Part shown: piece by piece, positions 5,860 through 14,730 of the stretch
Layout of the letters: every line of letters starts with the position of its first letter
Numbering within the stretch: position 1 is the first letter of the stretch
Assembly (NCBI GenBank): GCA_017529175.1
Contig: JAFXNX010000329.1
Coordinates: 1-14,730, forward strand
Length of the DNA stretch: 14,730 bases
Source of the DNA: Clostridia bacterium
Lineage (GTDB): Bacteria; Bacillota_A; Clostridia; Oscillospirales; CAG-272
Reading direction: 5' to 3'
The notes under the pieces: generated by a model
Database searches by the model: none
Told to the model about the DNA's origin: nothing
The model's input: only the letters and a program-made list of their open reading frames with translations
Translations under genes and position numbers: made by a program

Positions 5860-7863
5860 ATGGATCACTTCAAACTCGTATCCGATTATATCCCGACGGG
5901 AGATCAGCCGAACGCCATATCCTCCCTTGTCGACGGTATCAGCAACGGCGAAAGATTTCAGACGCTTCTCGGCGTTACGGGCTCCGGCAAAACGTTCACC
6001 ATGGCAAACGTGATCGCCTCCGTCAACCGTCCGACTCTCGTCCTCGCTCACAACAAGACTCTCGCCGCACAGCTCTACGGCGAATTCCGCGAAATGTTTC
6101 CGGAGAACGCGGTAGAATACTTCGTGTCCTATTACGACTACTATCAGCCCGAGGCGTACGTCCCGGGAAAAGACATCTATATCGAAAAGGACGCTTCGAT
6201 AAACGACGAGATAGACCGTCTTCGCCACAGCGCCACGTCCGCGCTCTTTGAACGGCGGGACGTCATCATCGTCGCCAGCGTCTCGTGCATATACTCACTC
6301 GGTTCTCCCGAGGAATACTCGTCGCAGATCGTAGGTCTTCGCGAAGGTATGGAGATCTCGCGGGACGAAGTCGTCTCGCGTCTTGTCTACACACAGTACA
6401 ACAGAAACGATATGAACTTCACGCGAGGTACGTTCAGGATCCGCGGAGACACACTCGAAATATTCCCGACGAACACGAGCGAGACCGCTCTTCGCGTCGA
6501 GTTTTTCGGCGACGAGATCGACCGCATCGCCGAGATCGAGCCGCTGACCGGAAACGTAAAAAGATATATCAAATACGTCGCGGTATACCCCGCTAACCAC
6601 TACGTCGTCGCTCCGGAGAGCCGCGAGGCGGCGTTCCGTGAGATCGAAGAAGAGCTTGAGGAGCGGATCGAATTCTTCAAGAGTCAGGGGAAGATGATCG
6701 AAGCGCAAAGAATTGAGGAGAGAACGAGGTACGACCTCGAGATGCTCAGGGAGATCGGCTTCTGCTCCGGCATCGAGAACTACTCTCGCGTCCTCGCCCG
6801 CCGCGCGCCGGGATCAACGCCCTACACCCTTCTTGACTACTTTCCGAAGGATTATATTATGTTCATCGACGAGTCGCACGCGACGATACCGCAGGTGCGC
6901 GGTATGAGTGGCGGCGACCGCGCAAGAAAGACGAATCTTGTCGAGTACGGCTTCCGTCTGCCTCTCGCCTACGACAACAGACCGCTTTTCTTTGACGAGT
7001 TCGAAGACCGTCTCGGTCAGGTCGTCATGGTCTCGGCTACCCCGGCATCCTATGAAAAAGAGCATTCGTCGCGGATCGTCGAGCAGGTCATCCGTCCGAC
7101 GGGACTTCTCGACCCCGAGGTCGAGGTGCGCCCGGTGGAAAACCAGATAGACGACCTTGTCGTCGAGATAAAACGCACCGTCGGGCGCGGCGAGCGCGTG
7201 CTCGTAACGGCGCTGACGACAAAAATGGCGGAGGACCTTGCCGAATACCTCGACGGTCTCGGCGTAAGAGTCAAATACATCCACCACAAGATAGAAACTA
7301 TGGAGCGCGTCGAGCTTATCCGCGATCTTCGCGCGGGCGCATACGACGTCCTTGTCGGCATCAATCTGCTCAGAGAAGGCATCGACCTTCCCGAGGTCAC
7401 GCTCGTCGCCATCCTCGACGCGGACAAAGAGGGATTCCTCCGCAGCGAGACGTCTCTTATCCAGATCATAGGCAGAGCGGCGAGAAACGTCGGCGGCAGA
7501 GTTATTATGTACGCCGACAAGACGACCGACTCGATGAAGGCGGCGATAGACGAGACGAACAGACGCCGCGAGATACAGAAAAAGTACAACGACGAGCACG
7601 GCATCACACCGAAGACTGTCAAGAAGGAGATACGCGATCTCATTCAGATCACGTCGAACGCCGAAACGTCAAGATACGGCAAAGGCGCCGACCGTTCAAA
7701 AAAGATGTCGCGCGCGCAAATCAAAGATTCGATCGAGCATCTTCGCGCGGAGATGAAAAAGGCGGCCGCGGAACTTCGCTTCGAAGAAGCGGCATACCTC
7801 AGAGATAAAATACGCGCTATGGAAGCGGAAGCCGCCTCCGGCGCAAAAGGGAGAAAAAATTGA
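5860..7863 (+). CDS. uvrB: UvrB, excinuclease ABC subunit B
   Basis: UvrB is the damage-verifying helicase-like subunit of nucleotide excision repair. UvrA loads it on DNA, and it recruits UvrC for incision. At 667 residues it is full length for the family. Visible parts are the Walker A motif GVTGSGKT (38-45), the damage-probing beta-hairpin region [20 protein letters not shown] (91-110), the Walker B box DESH (337-340), helicase motif V in [10 protein letters not shown] (about 503-512), motif [11 protein letters not shown] (about 535-543), and the C-terminal UVR domain (about 625-660, with [11 protein letters not shown]) that contacts UvrC. The start [17 protein letters not shown] matches the family N-terminus. 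The stop overlaps the next start by 4 bp. uvrA and uvrC are not in the window. No LexA-type operator was recognised nearby. Confidence 0.99.
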   Translation: MDHFKLVSDYIPTGDQPNAISSLVDGISNGERFQTLLGVTGSGKTFTMANVIASVNRPTLVLAHNKTLAAQLYGEFREMFPENAVEYFVSYYDYYQPEAYVPGKDIYIEKDASINDEIDRLRHSATSALFERRDVIIVASVSCIYSLGSPEEYSSQIVGLREGMEISRDEVVSRLVYTQYNRNDMNFTRGTFRIRGDTLEIFPTNTSETALRVEFFGDEIDRIAEIEPLTGNVKRYIKYVAVYPANHYVVAPESREAAFREIEEELEERIEFFKSQGKMIEAQRIEERTRYDLEMLREIGFCSGIENYSRVLARRAPGSTPYTLLDYFPKDYIMFIDESHATIPQVRGMSGGDRARKTNLVEYGFRLPLAYDNRPLFFDEFEDRLGQVVMVSATPASYEKEHSSRIVEQVIRPTGLLDPEVEVRPVENQIDDLVVEIKRTVGRGERVLVTALTTKMAEDLAEYLDGLGVRVKYIHHKIETMERVELIRDLRAGAYDVLVGINLLREGIDLPEVTLVAILDADKEGFLRSETSLIQIIGRAARNVGGRVIMYADKTTDSMKAAIDETNRRREIQKKYNDEHGITPKTVKKEIRDLIQITSNAETSRYGKGADRSKKMSRAQIKDSIEHLRAEMKKAAAELRFEEAAYLRDKIRAMEAEAASGAKGRKN

Positions 7864-8585
7864 AAAGCAACGATACGAAAAACAAAGATACAAGACGCCG
7901 TATCACGATACCGTCTGAAGCGGCGTACTTCCCGACGATATTACTTATCGCGTTTTCCGTAGCGCTGACCGCGAGCGCCGATTTCGGCGTTTCGATGATC
8001 GTCGCTCCAGCGTACATTTTGAGTCTCAAATTCTCATTTCTCTCGTTCGGAGTCGCGGAATACATCGTTCAGGGACTTTTGTTCGCCGTCCTTTGTCTTA
8101 TGCTGAAAAAGATAAAAATAGTGTATTTCGTTTCATTTCTGACCGGCTTGATATACGGAACGGTCCTCGACCTTTGGAGAGAATTCGTTCCCTTCCTGAA
8201 TCCCGAGACGACGCCTCCCGGCTCACAGCCGATGGCGTTGCGAATCGTCTTCCTCGTCGTCGGAATGACGCTAACATCTCTTGCCGTGGCGCTCTTCTTC
8301 AAGATCTACATCTATCCGCAGGTCTATGACTTCTTCGTCAAAGCGATAAAAGAAAAGAAAAACGTCCCGACTCAAAAGCTGAAAATGGGCTTTGATATGT
8401 GCTGTCTCGGAGTATCTCTGATACTCTCGTTCGCCCTCTTCGGACGCCTCGTCGGCGTCGGCTACGGAACGGCAGCGATGACCCTTTTCAACGGCGTCCT
8501 CATCGCCTTCTTCGAACGCCTTCTCGACAGATTCTTCATCTTCGAGCCGAAATTCCCGCGCTTTGCCGAGAAATTTGAGCTTTAA
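7860..8585 (+). CDS. DUF6198/YczE-type multi-pass membrane protein
   Basis: A 241-residue integral membrane protein that starts at TTG (7860), overlapping the uvrB stop as TTGA. GGGAG at 7849-7853, 6 nt upstream, supports that start. After a basic cytoplasmic N-terminus (1-20), hydrophobic segments lie near 23-40, 44-60, 64-83, 87-104, 124-150, 175-195 and 200-222, giving about six or seven spans. Motifs such as [22 protein letters not shown] and [12 protein letters not shown] match my memory of the Firmicutes YczE/DUF6198 family (COG2364). Its function is not established; transport has been suggested for relatives. The overlap with uvrB indicates co-expression, but no functional link to DNA repair is implied. 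A 30-bp palindrome begins 6 bp after the stop. Confidence 0.8.
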   Translation: MKSNDTKNKDTRRRITIPSEAAYFPTILLIAFSVALTASADFGVSMIVAPAYILSLKFSFLSFGVAEYIVQGLLFAVLCLMLKKIKIVYFVSFLTGLIYGTVLDLWREFVPFLNPETTPPGSQPMALRIVFLVVGMTLTSLAVALFFKIYIYPQVYDFFVKAIKEKKNVPTQKLKMGFDMCCLGVSLILSFALFGRLVGVGYGTAAMTLFNGVLIAFFERLLDRFFIFEPKFPRFAEKFEL

Positions 8586-8590
8586 TACCA

Positions 8591-8638
8591 GGGGAGAACT
8601 CTTTGCAAAGAGTTCTCCCCCGGACCCCCTTTCAGAAA
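8591..8638. repeat. Second copy of the G-tract and palindrome intergenic repeat
   Basis: A perfect 30-bp palindrome (8591-8620) identical to 57-86 is followed by CCCCCGGACCCCC. On the minus strand this reads as G5-TCC-G5 leading into the palindrome, matching the layout at 4357-4394. It follows the uvrB operon and can act as a terminator or as a 3'-end stabilising hairpin. Confidence 0.8.
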
Positions 8639-8648
8639 CTCTTGAATG

Positions 8649-8678
8649 ATCCGCGGAATACTCCGCGGATACGTTTTT
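8649..8678 (+). terminator. Intrinsic terminator of the HTH-uvrB-DUF6198 operon
   Basis: ATCCGCGGA (8649-8657) and TCCGCGGAT (8662-8670) form a perfect 9-bp stem with a 4-nt loop, followed by ACGTTTTT (8671-8678). This is a good Rho-independent terminator for transcription from the left. Confidence 0.8.
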
Positions 8679-8745
8679 AATGCTCGCACGCTTTTGCGGG
8701 CGAATTTAGCTGCGGCAAGCAGCTCGCGGCGCGCCGCCTTGCCGC

Positions 8746-8759
8746 AATTGTAAACAATT
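8746..8759. promoter_or_regulatory. Dyad AATTGT-AA-ACAATT, possible operator
   Basis: Six-base inverted arms flank a 2-bp centre. The inner 12-mer is the same as at 4305-4316. TTGTAAAC begins at 8748 and again at 8759, an 11-bp spacing that would place two sites on one face of the helix. Confidence 0.3.
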
Positions 8760-8773
8760 TGTAAACGTTACCG
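8759..8773 (+). promoter_or_regulatory. Candidate cre-like (CcpA-type) operator
   Basis: TTGTAAACGTTACCG matches the Bacillus cre consensus WTGNAANCGNWNNCW at every position except the last. It overlaps a weak potential promoter (TTGTAA at 8759-8764 with extended -10 TGCTATTTT at 8781-8789, spacer 19). Carbon control of the downstream secreted protein is a guess from this match alone; the site is about 245 bp upstream of the start codon. Confidence 0.35.
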
Positions 8774-9016
8774 AAAAAGCTGCTATTTTGGCGATTTTTA
8801 ATGATTACATATACAGAAGCTCTGATTTAGCGGAAGTGTCGAATCTTTTCCGCTTTATCCAAATCTCTTTTTCTCATCGCGCCGGGGGCGTTGTACAGTG
8901 CGGCGTCTTCGACGCGAAATAACCGATCGGAGGGATGCTACTTGAATTGAATACAAGATAGAAAGAAAAAGGAAACTCATATTTAATATAAATCATTAAA
9001 AACTTGGAGGCGAAAA

Positions 9017-12000
9017 ATGAAAAAGGTATTCAAATTAGCAGCGCTGATGTTAACGATCATCATGCTTCTTGAAGTATTACCCGTTCAAGCGATCAACGAT
9101 GTGATTGAAGGTACGGGAGAAGCAGTTTATGAAACATCATATTTTGACGAAGACCTATATCAAGCGAAAGAACCTTCAGAATCAATAGATTCGGAAACTG
9201 AATATAACTATCCGGATGATACGGCGGATCCGTACGGATTTGAAACCGAAGAAATTCCGGAGATAGATTCGTATATAGATGAAACAGAAGAGGGGGCTGA
9301 AACGGATCGCGAGGAGCCGGAAATGCCTGATAATGAAACTCATAAAAAGAATCCCGAGGAGAAGGGCGGCGAAGAAGAGATTGATCTGTCTGAGTGCCCG
9401 GAAGAACCGGAGGCATATGTGCTTGGAGAAGTGACGGGAGACCGCAGACCGGACGGAAAAGTCTTCAGGATGAGCGACGGAACGGTGGCAGCGGTGAGCT
9501 ATCCCATAAATGTACACTTTATGGATAACGAGGGTAATCTCATACAGATAGACAACAGTCCCGAAGAGACGGAAGAAGATGGAAAAGAGCTGATAGACGC
9601 AACAAAGGAAAACGTATTCGAAATGCGCTTCGCAAAGAAATCTGAAGATGAAAAGATATTCTCTCTTGACGTTGAAAACGAGAGAATTTCAGTAGGGATA
9701 AAAGGCGCGGCTGAATCCAAAATTATGAACGTTTCGGAGAAGTGTGACGCCGGGAAGTATGACGTTCCGAATATTGCCGGAGTATATCTCTATGAGGACA
9801 TCCTTAGAAATACCGATATTAAATATACTGTGGTTTCAACAATTGTAAAAGAAAATATAATACTTAAAGACCGAACTGACTTCGAAAACATTACGTATAT
9901 TTACCGATCCGACGATGAAATTGAGTTTGTTCAAAAAAACGAGACGACAGTCGACATTATGAAAGACGATACTGTGATACTTTCGGTATCCGCCCCTGTG
10001 ATGTGGGACTCAACCGGTGAATTTTGTCATGATCTCGCACTGACGCTTAAAGGAAAAAACGAAGAGGGCTATGAGATAGAACTGTCGTGGAATGCAGAAT
10101 GGGCAAACGATGAGGAAAGAGTATACCCCGTTACGATTGACCCCATCACCATTACTAAAGTGGACTATTTTAACTCGATGTCAATAATAGACGACGCATA
10201 CGGATTTGAAAGCGATCCCACTGCGGCAAACGGGAATTTTGAAGTCATCAGAGTAGGACATACGCAAACTTTCGGAAAATTAAGATCAGTCGTAAAGGTT
10301 GATATAAATGATCTGATACCTAAAAATGCTAATGTGGTATACGCGGGACTATCGCTTATCACATTTGTTTATGAGTCGGGCCTTGTGAACAACTTTTCCG
10401 ACAACACATACGTTAACGCGTACAAGGTCACTTCGAACTGGAGCGAATACAGCTTCTGCTGGAACACCTTCTGGAGCACGAACAATTCAAATGGATTTGA
10501 CGATCAAATCATCAGCTATGCCCAAATAACAAGCCATAATCTGTATACGTGGGACATTACAGAAGCCGCCAATGAATGGGCAAATCAACCATCTGCTAAT
10601 TACGGCATTATGCTTGCATACAACGATGAAAGCGCATTGGGCGAAGTATTCTTTGCTGCTTCAGACTGGATATATGCGGAACAATACGCTGGTACGTATT
10701 CAAGGCCGAATCTTGTAATACGTTATCTTGATACGAACGGGGTAGAGGACTATTTCTCCGCGCATTCACTTGACGCCGGACGAGCCGGGACGGCGTATAT
10801 CAATGATATGACGGGAAATCTTACGGTCATAAACAATATTCTGTCTCTCGGACATGGACTTGCGCCGATAAATCTTGCTTTGGTATATAATTCAAACGAC
10901 TCGTCCGAATCGCAGACGTGGCCGCTCGGCAAAGGGTGGAAGTTTAATTACTGTCAGACAATTCAGCTCACGCCGTTAAGTGTAGACGGAAAGCGGTACT
11001 TTATGTATACGGACGGCGACGGTACGGAACATTACTATCTTGAAAACAGTGCGGGAGGATATAACTCCACCGACGAGGTCGATCCAAAAAACAAACTGAC
11101 GTATAACAGTTCAAATTATGAATTCAAATTGTACTCGGATAATTCCGGAACAAAAGCTTTCTTTAAGAAGAGCGGGTCGATCTGGTATCTCGACCGTATA
11201 GAAGATGCCTACGGAAACAAGGTAACCGTGACATATAGTTCATCTTCTCACGATATGATAACAAAACTTGAATCTACGGATGGATATACAGTCAATCTTA
11301 CATATAACACATACAGTTTCCTGACTTCCGTTACATATACCGATGTTACAACAAAGACTATATCTTTCGGTTACGGCGGCGGCGATGCGCTTTCTTCCGT
11401 GACGTATGAAGACGGAAAGCATGCCGATTATACATATGTTATCGGAACTTACAGACTGAGCAGTATGTCCGATATCGATGGTTACAAGTTTGAATTCACA
11501 TATAACGAAGGGACAGGTATCGTGCCGCTGCGTGTATGCGGCGTTTCCGAAAAAGCCGCCGACAATACCGAAGGTCAGCATATGACAATGTCATACGGCG
11601 TAAAGTCAATGACGCTGACTGACGAAACAAACAGCCGCACATATCTGTACTCTTTTTCATCGCTCGGCACGCTGATGAGCATAGTTGATATTACTTCAAA
11701 CGATAAATCATCGTATTCCGTATATTACGAGTATAACAACAAAAGCGCCGATCAGCTCAACAAAGGAAACCTGACGTTTGCAAGCCAGACACAGAAGAGT
11801 ACGGTCAACCTTTTGTATAATCATGGATTTGAAAACCCCTCCGGGGTTAATACTCATTTTGCAATTTGGGGAAACAACGGGAACTCAACGTCCTCGCAAA
11901 CCATTACGTCGGAGAAAAAGCATTCTGGTACTTATTCTGATAAAGTCACAAAAGACACATCCTGCACCCGAAGCGTTCTTTACTATACGGCATACATATA

Positions 12001-14730
12001 CTCGGGAAAAGAATACACATTTTCAGCATACGTAAATACAGTTGGACTTCCTCAGAACGGCGAAGGCGGGGCAAGCTTACTGATATATGAGAATAACTAT
12101 TCCGCCGAAAGCGAAGTATTAGGCGGAAACGGAAATGATGAATGGCGACGGATTTCGATAACTTTTACCGCTCCGAACGATACTTTATGCAGTTTCTGCC
12201 TCACGCTGACAGGGTCCGCGGGATATGCATATTTTGACGACGTTCAGCTCGAAGAGGGCGGCCTTTCAGAATACAACCTTCTCGAGAACGCGGGGTTTGA
12301 TTATTCCTCGTTCGGTTGGGTGTATCGATATTCTCCTAACGCGGTACACAGCGCTGCCGGAGGATCTCCCGGAGGGTGCGCGAAGCTGTCGGGCGGGCCC
12401 TCTGCAAGCCCTGACATTTATCAAACGCTTAATATCTCCGGTAACGAAGGCGACGTCTACGTTGCTTCTGCTATGGCGCAAGCTTCCTTTGCTCCGACTT
12501 TTCACGGTAATTATGCAATGCTCGTTAGGTTCTACAACGGCGATACAAAAATCAATGATGCGTGGATACATTTCAATCCCGATACGAACGCCTGGCATAA
12601 AGCAGCCGGGCAGGCGATCGCTGACGGAAACTATACAAAGATCACCGTATATCTCATTTACTACAAAGGTACTAACAGCGCGTATTTTGACAACGTAACC
12701 CTGACAAAAGATTACTTCGGAAATACGTACGTTTATGACGAAAAAGGCAATATCACAAGTACAAAGGATCTTGCGAACGGCGATGAAAACACCTTCGCTT
12801 ACAACGGAAACAGTCACCTTATCAGCCAAACAAATGTTGCCGGAAGCAACATTCAATATAATTACAACAGTTCAATGCAGCACCAGCTCGACTCCGTCGT
12901 CGCATCCGGCGTCACTACGTTTTTCACTTATGACAATTACGGAAACGCCGTCACGTCAAAGAGCTATAACAGCGGTAACACGAAGGGGGTATGGTCAGGT
13001 GAAGCGTACAACGAAAGAGGAGACCTTACCGCATCTGCAGACTCTCACGGAAATACGATGTCGTATCTGTACAAGGAGGGACAGGTAAAAGAAATCCGTG
13101 ACGCGTCCGACGCAAAGGTCAGTTACGAGTACAATAACAGCCGTCTTCCCATTTTATCGCAGTTTAACAAAGGAGATACTACCAGAAACGTCGTATACGG
13201 TTACAATTCGAACAATTACCTGACAAAGCTGACTTCTCCCGGCGGAACGGTTTACAATTTCACATACGACTCGTTTGGAAGGAAGACATCGACAAAGGTA
13301 GGACAGACGACGCTTTCGACTAACACATACAACGGTAAAGGAGAACTCACCGGAACGTCATACGGGAACGGATATTCGAAGACATTTACTTATGATGAGT
13401 TCAATCGTCTCAAGAGCGAAAGCTCGGGCGGCGCGGTCAAAGTGAAATATAATTACGACGGAAAGGGGCGTATATCCGAGAAGAATGACCTCATCGCCAA
13501 CAGAACGACAAAGAACGAATATGACCTGCTCGACAGGATCGCGCTCGTAAACACAATAGACAATTCGACAAATAGCATTGTCCAGTCGTCAAAAGTCAAT
13601 TATGATAACAAAAACAGGGTCAGCGGAATAAATTACAGCTATCTCGGAACAACCAAATCCACCGGTTACGTTTACGGCTCGGGAACGACGCAAGATCCTT
13701 CCGTGATATACGGAGTGAAAACCGGGGGGACTGACGTACTGTCGTATACTTATGACGACCTATACAGAAGGACGGAAAGAAAACTTAACGGCGCGTCAAA
13801 TTTCAAGAATGAGTATACGTACGCGGCAGGTAAATATATAAATGACTGGCGCTTTTACTCGACGCAATGGGATGAGAGATGCGTCTCGGGAGACTTCAAC
13901 GGAGACGGATACACGGATCTTGCCATGATGTACGGCTATTCCGAAACTTTCAGCAGAATATTTGTATGGCTTTCCGACGGTAACGGAGGTTACAGAAATC
14001 AGATCATAGCATTCGAATCGACAAACTACAATTCGGAAAAGATAAAAGGAACGATTACCGCGGGCGACTATGACGGTGACGGGAAGGATGAGATCGCGGC
14101 GTTTTACGATCTCGGCAGTGCGAGCTTCGAGCTTCATGTGTTTAATCAGACAAGTGCGACTTCCACAAATATTGCTTTTGCTAAAGAAGTATGGTATACT
14201 GCAAGTGGAACGTTTGACGTATCAAAGATAAAGAATCGGGTCACTTCCGGGGACTACGACGGGGACGGATGCGACGAGATCGCGGCGATCTACTATTACC
14301 AAAGCGCTGCAATGAATATATTTGTATTCAATCCGCAGCAAAACGGCGGCATATGGTCTATGAGCGGAGGCCCGTGGTATTCTGCCGCTTCGGGGACATT
14401 TGATTCGAGTATGGTGACGGGACGCGTCGTATCGGGCGATTTCGACGGAGACAGCAAAGACGAGATCGCGGCGATGTATGACACCGGCAGCTATTCCATG
14501 GTGCTTTACGTATTCAACAAGAACGGAAGTTCAAACACATTGACGCGCGAAACTTGGCTTGCCGCCGCAACGGGAGTATTCGGCGCGGGGAATGTTACGG
14601 GAACGATGATCGCGGGGAACTTTACGGGAGACTCCAAAGACGATCTTGCGATGATCTACCATTACCCGAGCTGCGCAAAAATACTCGTATGCAAATCGCT
14701 CGGAACGTCGTTCGATCATTGGTATCAGAA
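9017..14730 (+). CDS. Giant secreted RHS/YD-repeat protein, 3' end beyond the window
   Basis: One frame stays open for at least 1904 codons from the ATG at 9017, which has GGAGG 7 nt upstream. Residues 1-25 are a signal peptide ending VQA. Residues 33-133 are strongly acidic and probably disordered. Residues 136-380 resemble the N-terminal shell of WapA-like proteins. Residues 385-572 fit a DNRLRE-like beta domain. Residues 590-930 form the RHS entry region. Residues about 933-1080 and 1089-1231 are two carbohydrate-binding-like modules with N-terminal LLYNHGFEN and LLENAGFD. YD motifs begin at 1240, 1305, 1417, 1459, 1480, 1502, 1529 and 1579. Five FG-GAP/VCBS-like repeats with GDFNGDG-type calcium loops begin at 1625, 1683, 1745, 1807 and 1867. 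Firmicute YD proteins such as WapA often end in a polymorphic toxin, but that part and any immunity gene lie outside the window. A carbohydrate-binding or contact-dependent surface role is inferred. Confidence 0.92.
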   Translation, partial: MKKVFKLAALMLTIIMLLEVLPVQAINDVIEGTGEAVYETSYFDEDLYQAKEPSESIDSETEYNYPDDTADPYGFETEEIPEIDSYIDETEEGAETDREEPEMPDNETHKKNPEEKGGEEEIDLSECPEEPEAYVLGEVTGDRRPDGKVFRMSDGTVAAVSYPINVHFMDNEGNLIQIDNSPEETEEDGKELIDATKENVFEMRFAKKSEDEKIFSLDVENERISVGIKGAAESKIMNVSEKCDAGKYDVPNIAGVYLYEDILRNTDIKYTVVSTIVKENIILKDRTDFENITYIYRSDDEIEFVQKNETTVDIMKDDTVILSVSAPVMWDSTGEFCHDLALTLKGKNEEGYEIELSWNAEWANDEERVYPVTIDPITITKVDYFNSMSIIDDAYGFESDPTAANGNFEVIRVGHTQTFGKLRSVVKVDINDLIPKNANVVYAGLSLITFVYESGLVNNFSDNTYVNAYKVTSNWSEYSFCWNTFWSTNNSNGFDDQIISYAQITSHNLYTWDITEAANEWANQPSANYGIMLAYNDESALGEVFFAASDWIYAEQYAGTYSRPNLVIRYLDTNGVEDYFSAHSLDAGRAGTAYINDMTGNLTVINNILSLGHGLAPINLALVYNSNDSSESQTWPLGKGWKFNYCQTIQLTPLSVDGKRYFMYTDGDGTEHYYLENSAGGYNSTDEVDPKNKLTYNSSNYEFKLYSDNSGTKAFFKKSGSIWYLDRIEDAYGNKVTVTYSSSSHDMITKLESTDGYTVNLTYNTYSFLTSVTYTDVTTKTISFGYGGGDALSSVTYEDGKHADYTYVIGTYRLSSMSDIDGYKFEFTYNEGTGIVPLRVCGVSEKAADNTEGQHMTMSYGVKSMTLTDETNSRTYLYSFSSLGTLMSIVDITSNDKSSYSVYYEYNNKSADQLNKGNLTFASQTQKSTVNLLYNHGFENPSGVNTHFAIWGNNGNSTSSQTITSEKKHSGTYSDKVTKDTSCTRSVLYYTAYIYSGKEYTFSAYVNTVGLPQNGEGGASLLIYENNYSAESEVLGGNGNDEWRRISITFTAPNDTLCSFCLTLTGSAGYAYFDDVQLEEGGLSEYNLLENAGFDYSSFGWVYRYSPNAVHSAAGGSPGGCAKLSGGPSASPDIYQTLNISGNEGDVYVASAMAQASFAPTFHGNYAMLVRFYNGDTKINDAWIHFNPDTNAWHKAAGQAIADGNYTKITVYLIYYKGTNSAYFDNVTLTKDYFGNTYVYDEKGNITSTKDLANGDENTFAYNGNSHLISQTNVAGSNIQYNYNSSMQHQLDSVVASGVTTFFTYDNYGNAVTSKSYNSGNTKGVWSGEAYNERGDLTASADSHGNTMSYLYKEGQVKEIRDASDAKVSYEYNNSRLPILSQFNKGDTTRNVVYGYNSNNYLTKLTSPGGTVYNFTYDSFGRKTSTKVGQTTLSTNTYNGKGELTGTSYGNGYSKTFTYDEFNRLKSESSGGAVKVKYNYDGKGRISEKNDLIANRTTKNEYDLLDRIALVNTIDNSTNSIVQSSKVNYDNKNRVSGINYSYLGTTKSTGYVYGSGTTQDPSVIYGVKTGGTDVLSYTYDDLYRRTERKLNGASNFKNEYTYAAGKYINDWRFYSTQWDERCVSGDFNGDGYTDLAMMYGYSETFSRIFVWLSDGNGGYRNQIIAFESTNYNSEKIKGTITAGDYDGDGKDEIAAFYDLGSASFELHVFNQTSATSTNIAFAKEVWYTASGTFDVSKIKNRVTSGDYDGDGCDEIAAIYYYQSAAMNIFVFNPQQNGGIWSMSGGPWYSAASGTFDSSMVTGRVVSGDFDGDSKDEIAAMYDTGSYSMVLYVFNKNGSSNTLTRETWLAAATGVFGAGNVTGTMIAGNFTGDSKDDLAMIYHYPSCAKILVCKSLGTSFDHWYQ

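Larger units (their letters stand above)
8586..9016. other. 431-bp gene-free intergenic region with several hairpins
   Basis: No coding frame with a plausible ribosome binding site was found. After the two terminator-like hairpins, a larger dyad spans 8711-8746: TGCGGCAAG pairs with CTTGCCGCA and encloses the self-complementary GCGGCGCGCCGC (8726-8737). Shorter stems lie at 8829-8835/8848-8854 (AGCGGAA with TTCCGCT) and 8903-8907/8911-8915 (GCGTC with GACGC). The operator-like sites at 8746-8773 follow the large dyad. The last 80 bp are A-rich and end in GGAGG (9005-9009), the ribosome binding site of the giant YD-repeat gene. I recognise no riboswitch consensus. Confidence 0.6.

Noticed and set aside
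6814..7599. Minus-strand frame of 261 codons opposite uvrB
   Set aside because: Antisense to conserved UvrB motifs, with low-complexity Arg/Asp/Val-rich composition typical of a shadow frame and no ribosome binding site.
8935..8961. Possible leader peptide ATG-CTA-CTT-GAA ending at TAG before the YD gene
   Set aside because: GGAGGG directly touches the ATG with no spacer, so initiation is unlikely, and no regulatory logic is visible.
8881..9000. Possible riboswitch upstream of the YD gene
   Set aside because: Only short stems are present and no consensus of a known riboswitch class could be recognised.
11778..13088. Plus-strand frames inside the YD gene (11778, 12225, 12735)
   Set aside because: They are in another frame and rich in Arg/Thr, while the main frame stays open and shows domain motifs throughout.
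1..14730. CRISPR array, tRNA or transposase
   Set aside because: No regularly spaced direct repeats with unique spacers, no tRNA-like cloverleaf with a TTCGA arm in context, and no transposase motif was seen on either strand.

Overview
The window looks like a chromosomal piece from an uncultured, low-GC-lineage Clostridia member (Oscillospiraceae-like, probably from a gut or rumen metagenome). That placement is inferred from the gene families: a class A RNase P RNA, BspA-type leucine-rich-repeat proteins with Cys-rich repeats and dockerins, a YczE/DUF6198-type membrane protein, and a very large secreted YD-repeat protein. Start sites mostly carry strong GGAG-type ribosome binding sites. No plasmid, phage, transposase, CRISPR or tRNA is visible.

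Layout. Positions 1-142 are one perfect 142-bp palindrome that mirrors the 3' end of rnpB. This is most likely an assembly fold-back at a contig end. rnpB follows on the minus strand (about 93-452) with a near-consensus promoter. Divergent from it are two tandem secreted proteins (600-2546 and 2559-4280), each with a signal peptide, BspA-type LRRs, a Cys/His-rich repeat region and a C-terminal dockerin. A hairpin-rich intergenic repeat closes this pair.

The middle section holds an ImmA/IrrE-like protein whose zinc-protease motif has lost its catalytic Glu (4474-5001). After it come a compact promoter-to-terminator unit of about 67 nt (possible small RNA or attenuator), an HTH-type protein (5192-5851), uvrB (5860-7863) and a DUF6198-type membrane protein (7860-8585). 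The last three are packed as an operon and end at two hairpins. The intergenic stretch 8586-9016 contains several hairpins and operator-like sequences but no gene.

From 9017 one reading frame stays open to the window edge (at least 1904 codons). It encodes a secreted RHS/YD-repeat protein. In order it has a signal peptide, an acidic segment, a WapA-like N-terminal region, a DNRLRE-like domain, an RHS entry region, two carbohydrate-binding-like modules, YD repeats and then five FG-GAP/VCBS-like calcium-loop repeats. The C-terminus, where a toxin or anchor would be expected, lies outside the window.

The flanks are therefore devoted to surface or secreted proteins (LRR/dockerin pair, RHS protein) and the core to housekeeping (rnpB, uvrB). 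The observations most worth checking are the pseudo-peptidase, the small promoter-terminator unit with helically phased repeats, the dockerin-LRR pair and the unusual domain order of the giant YD protein.
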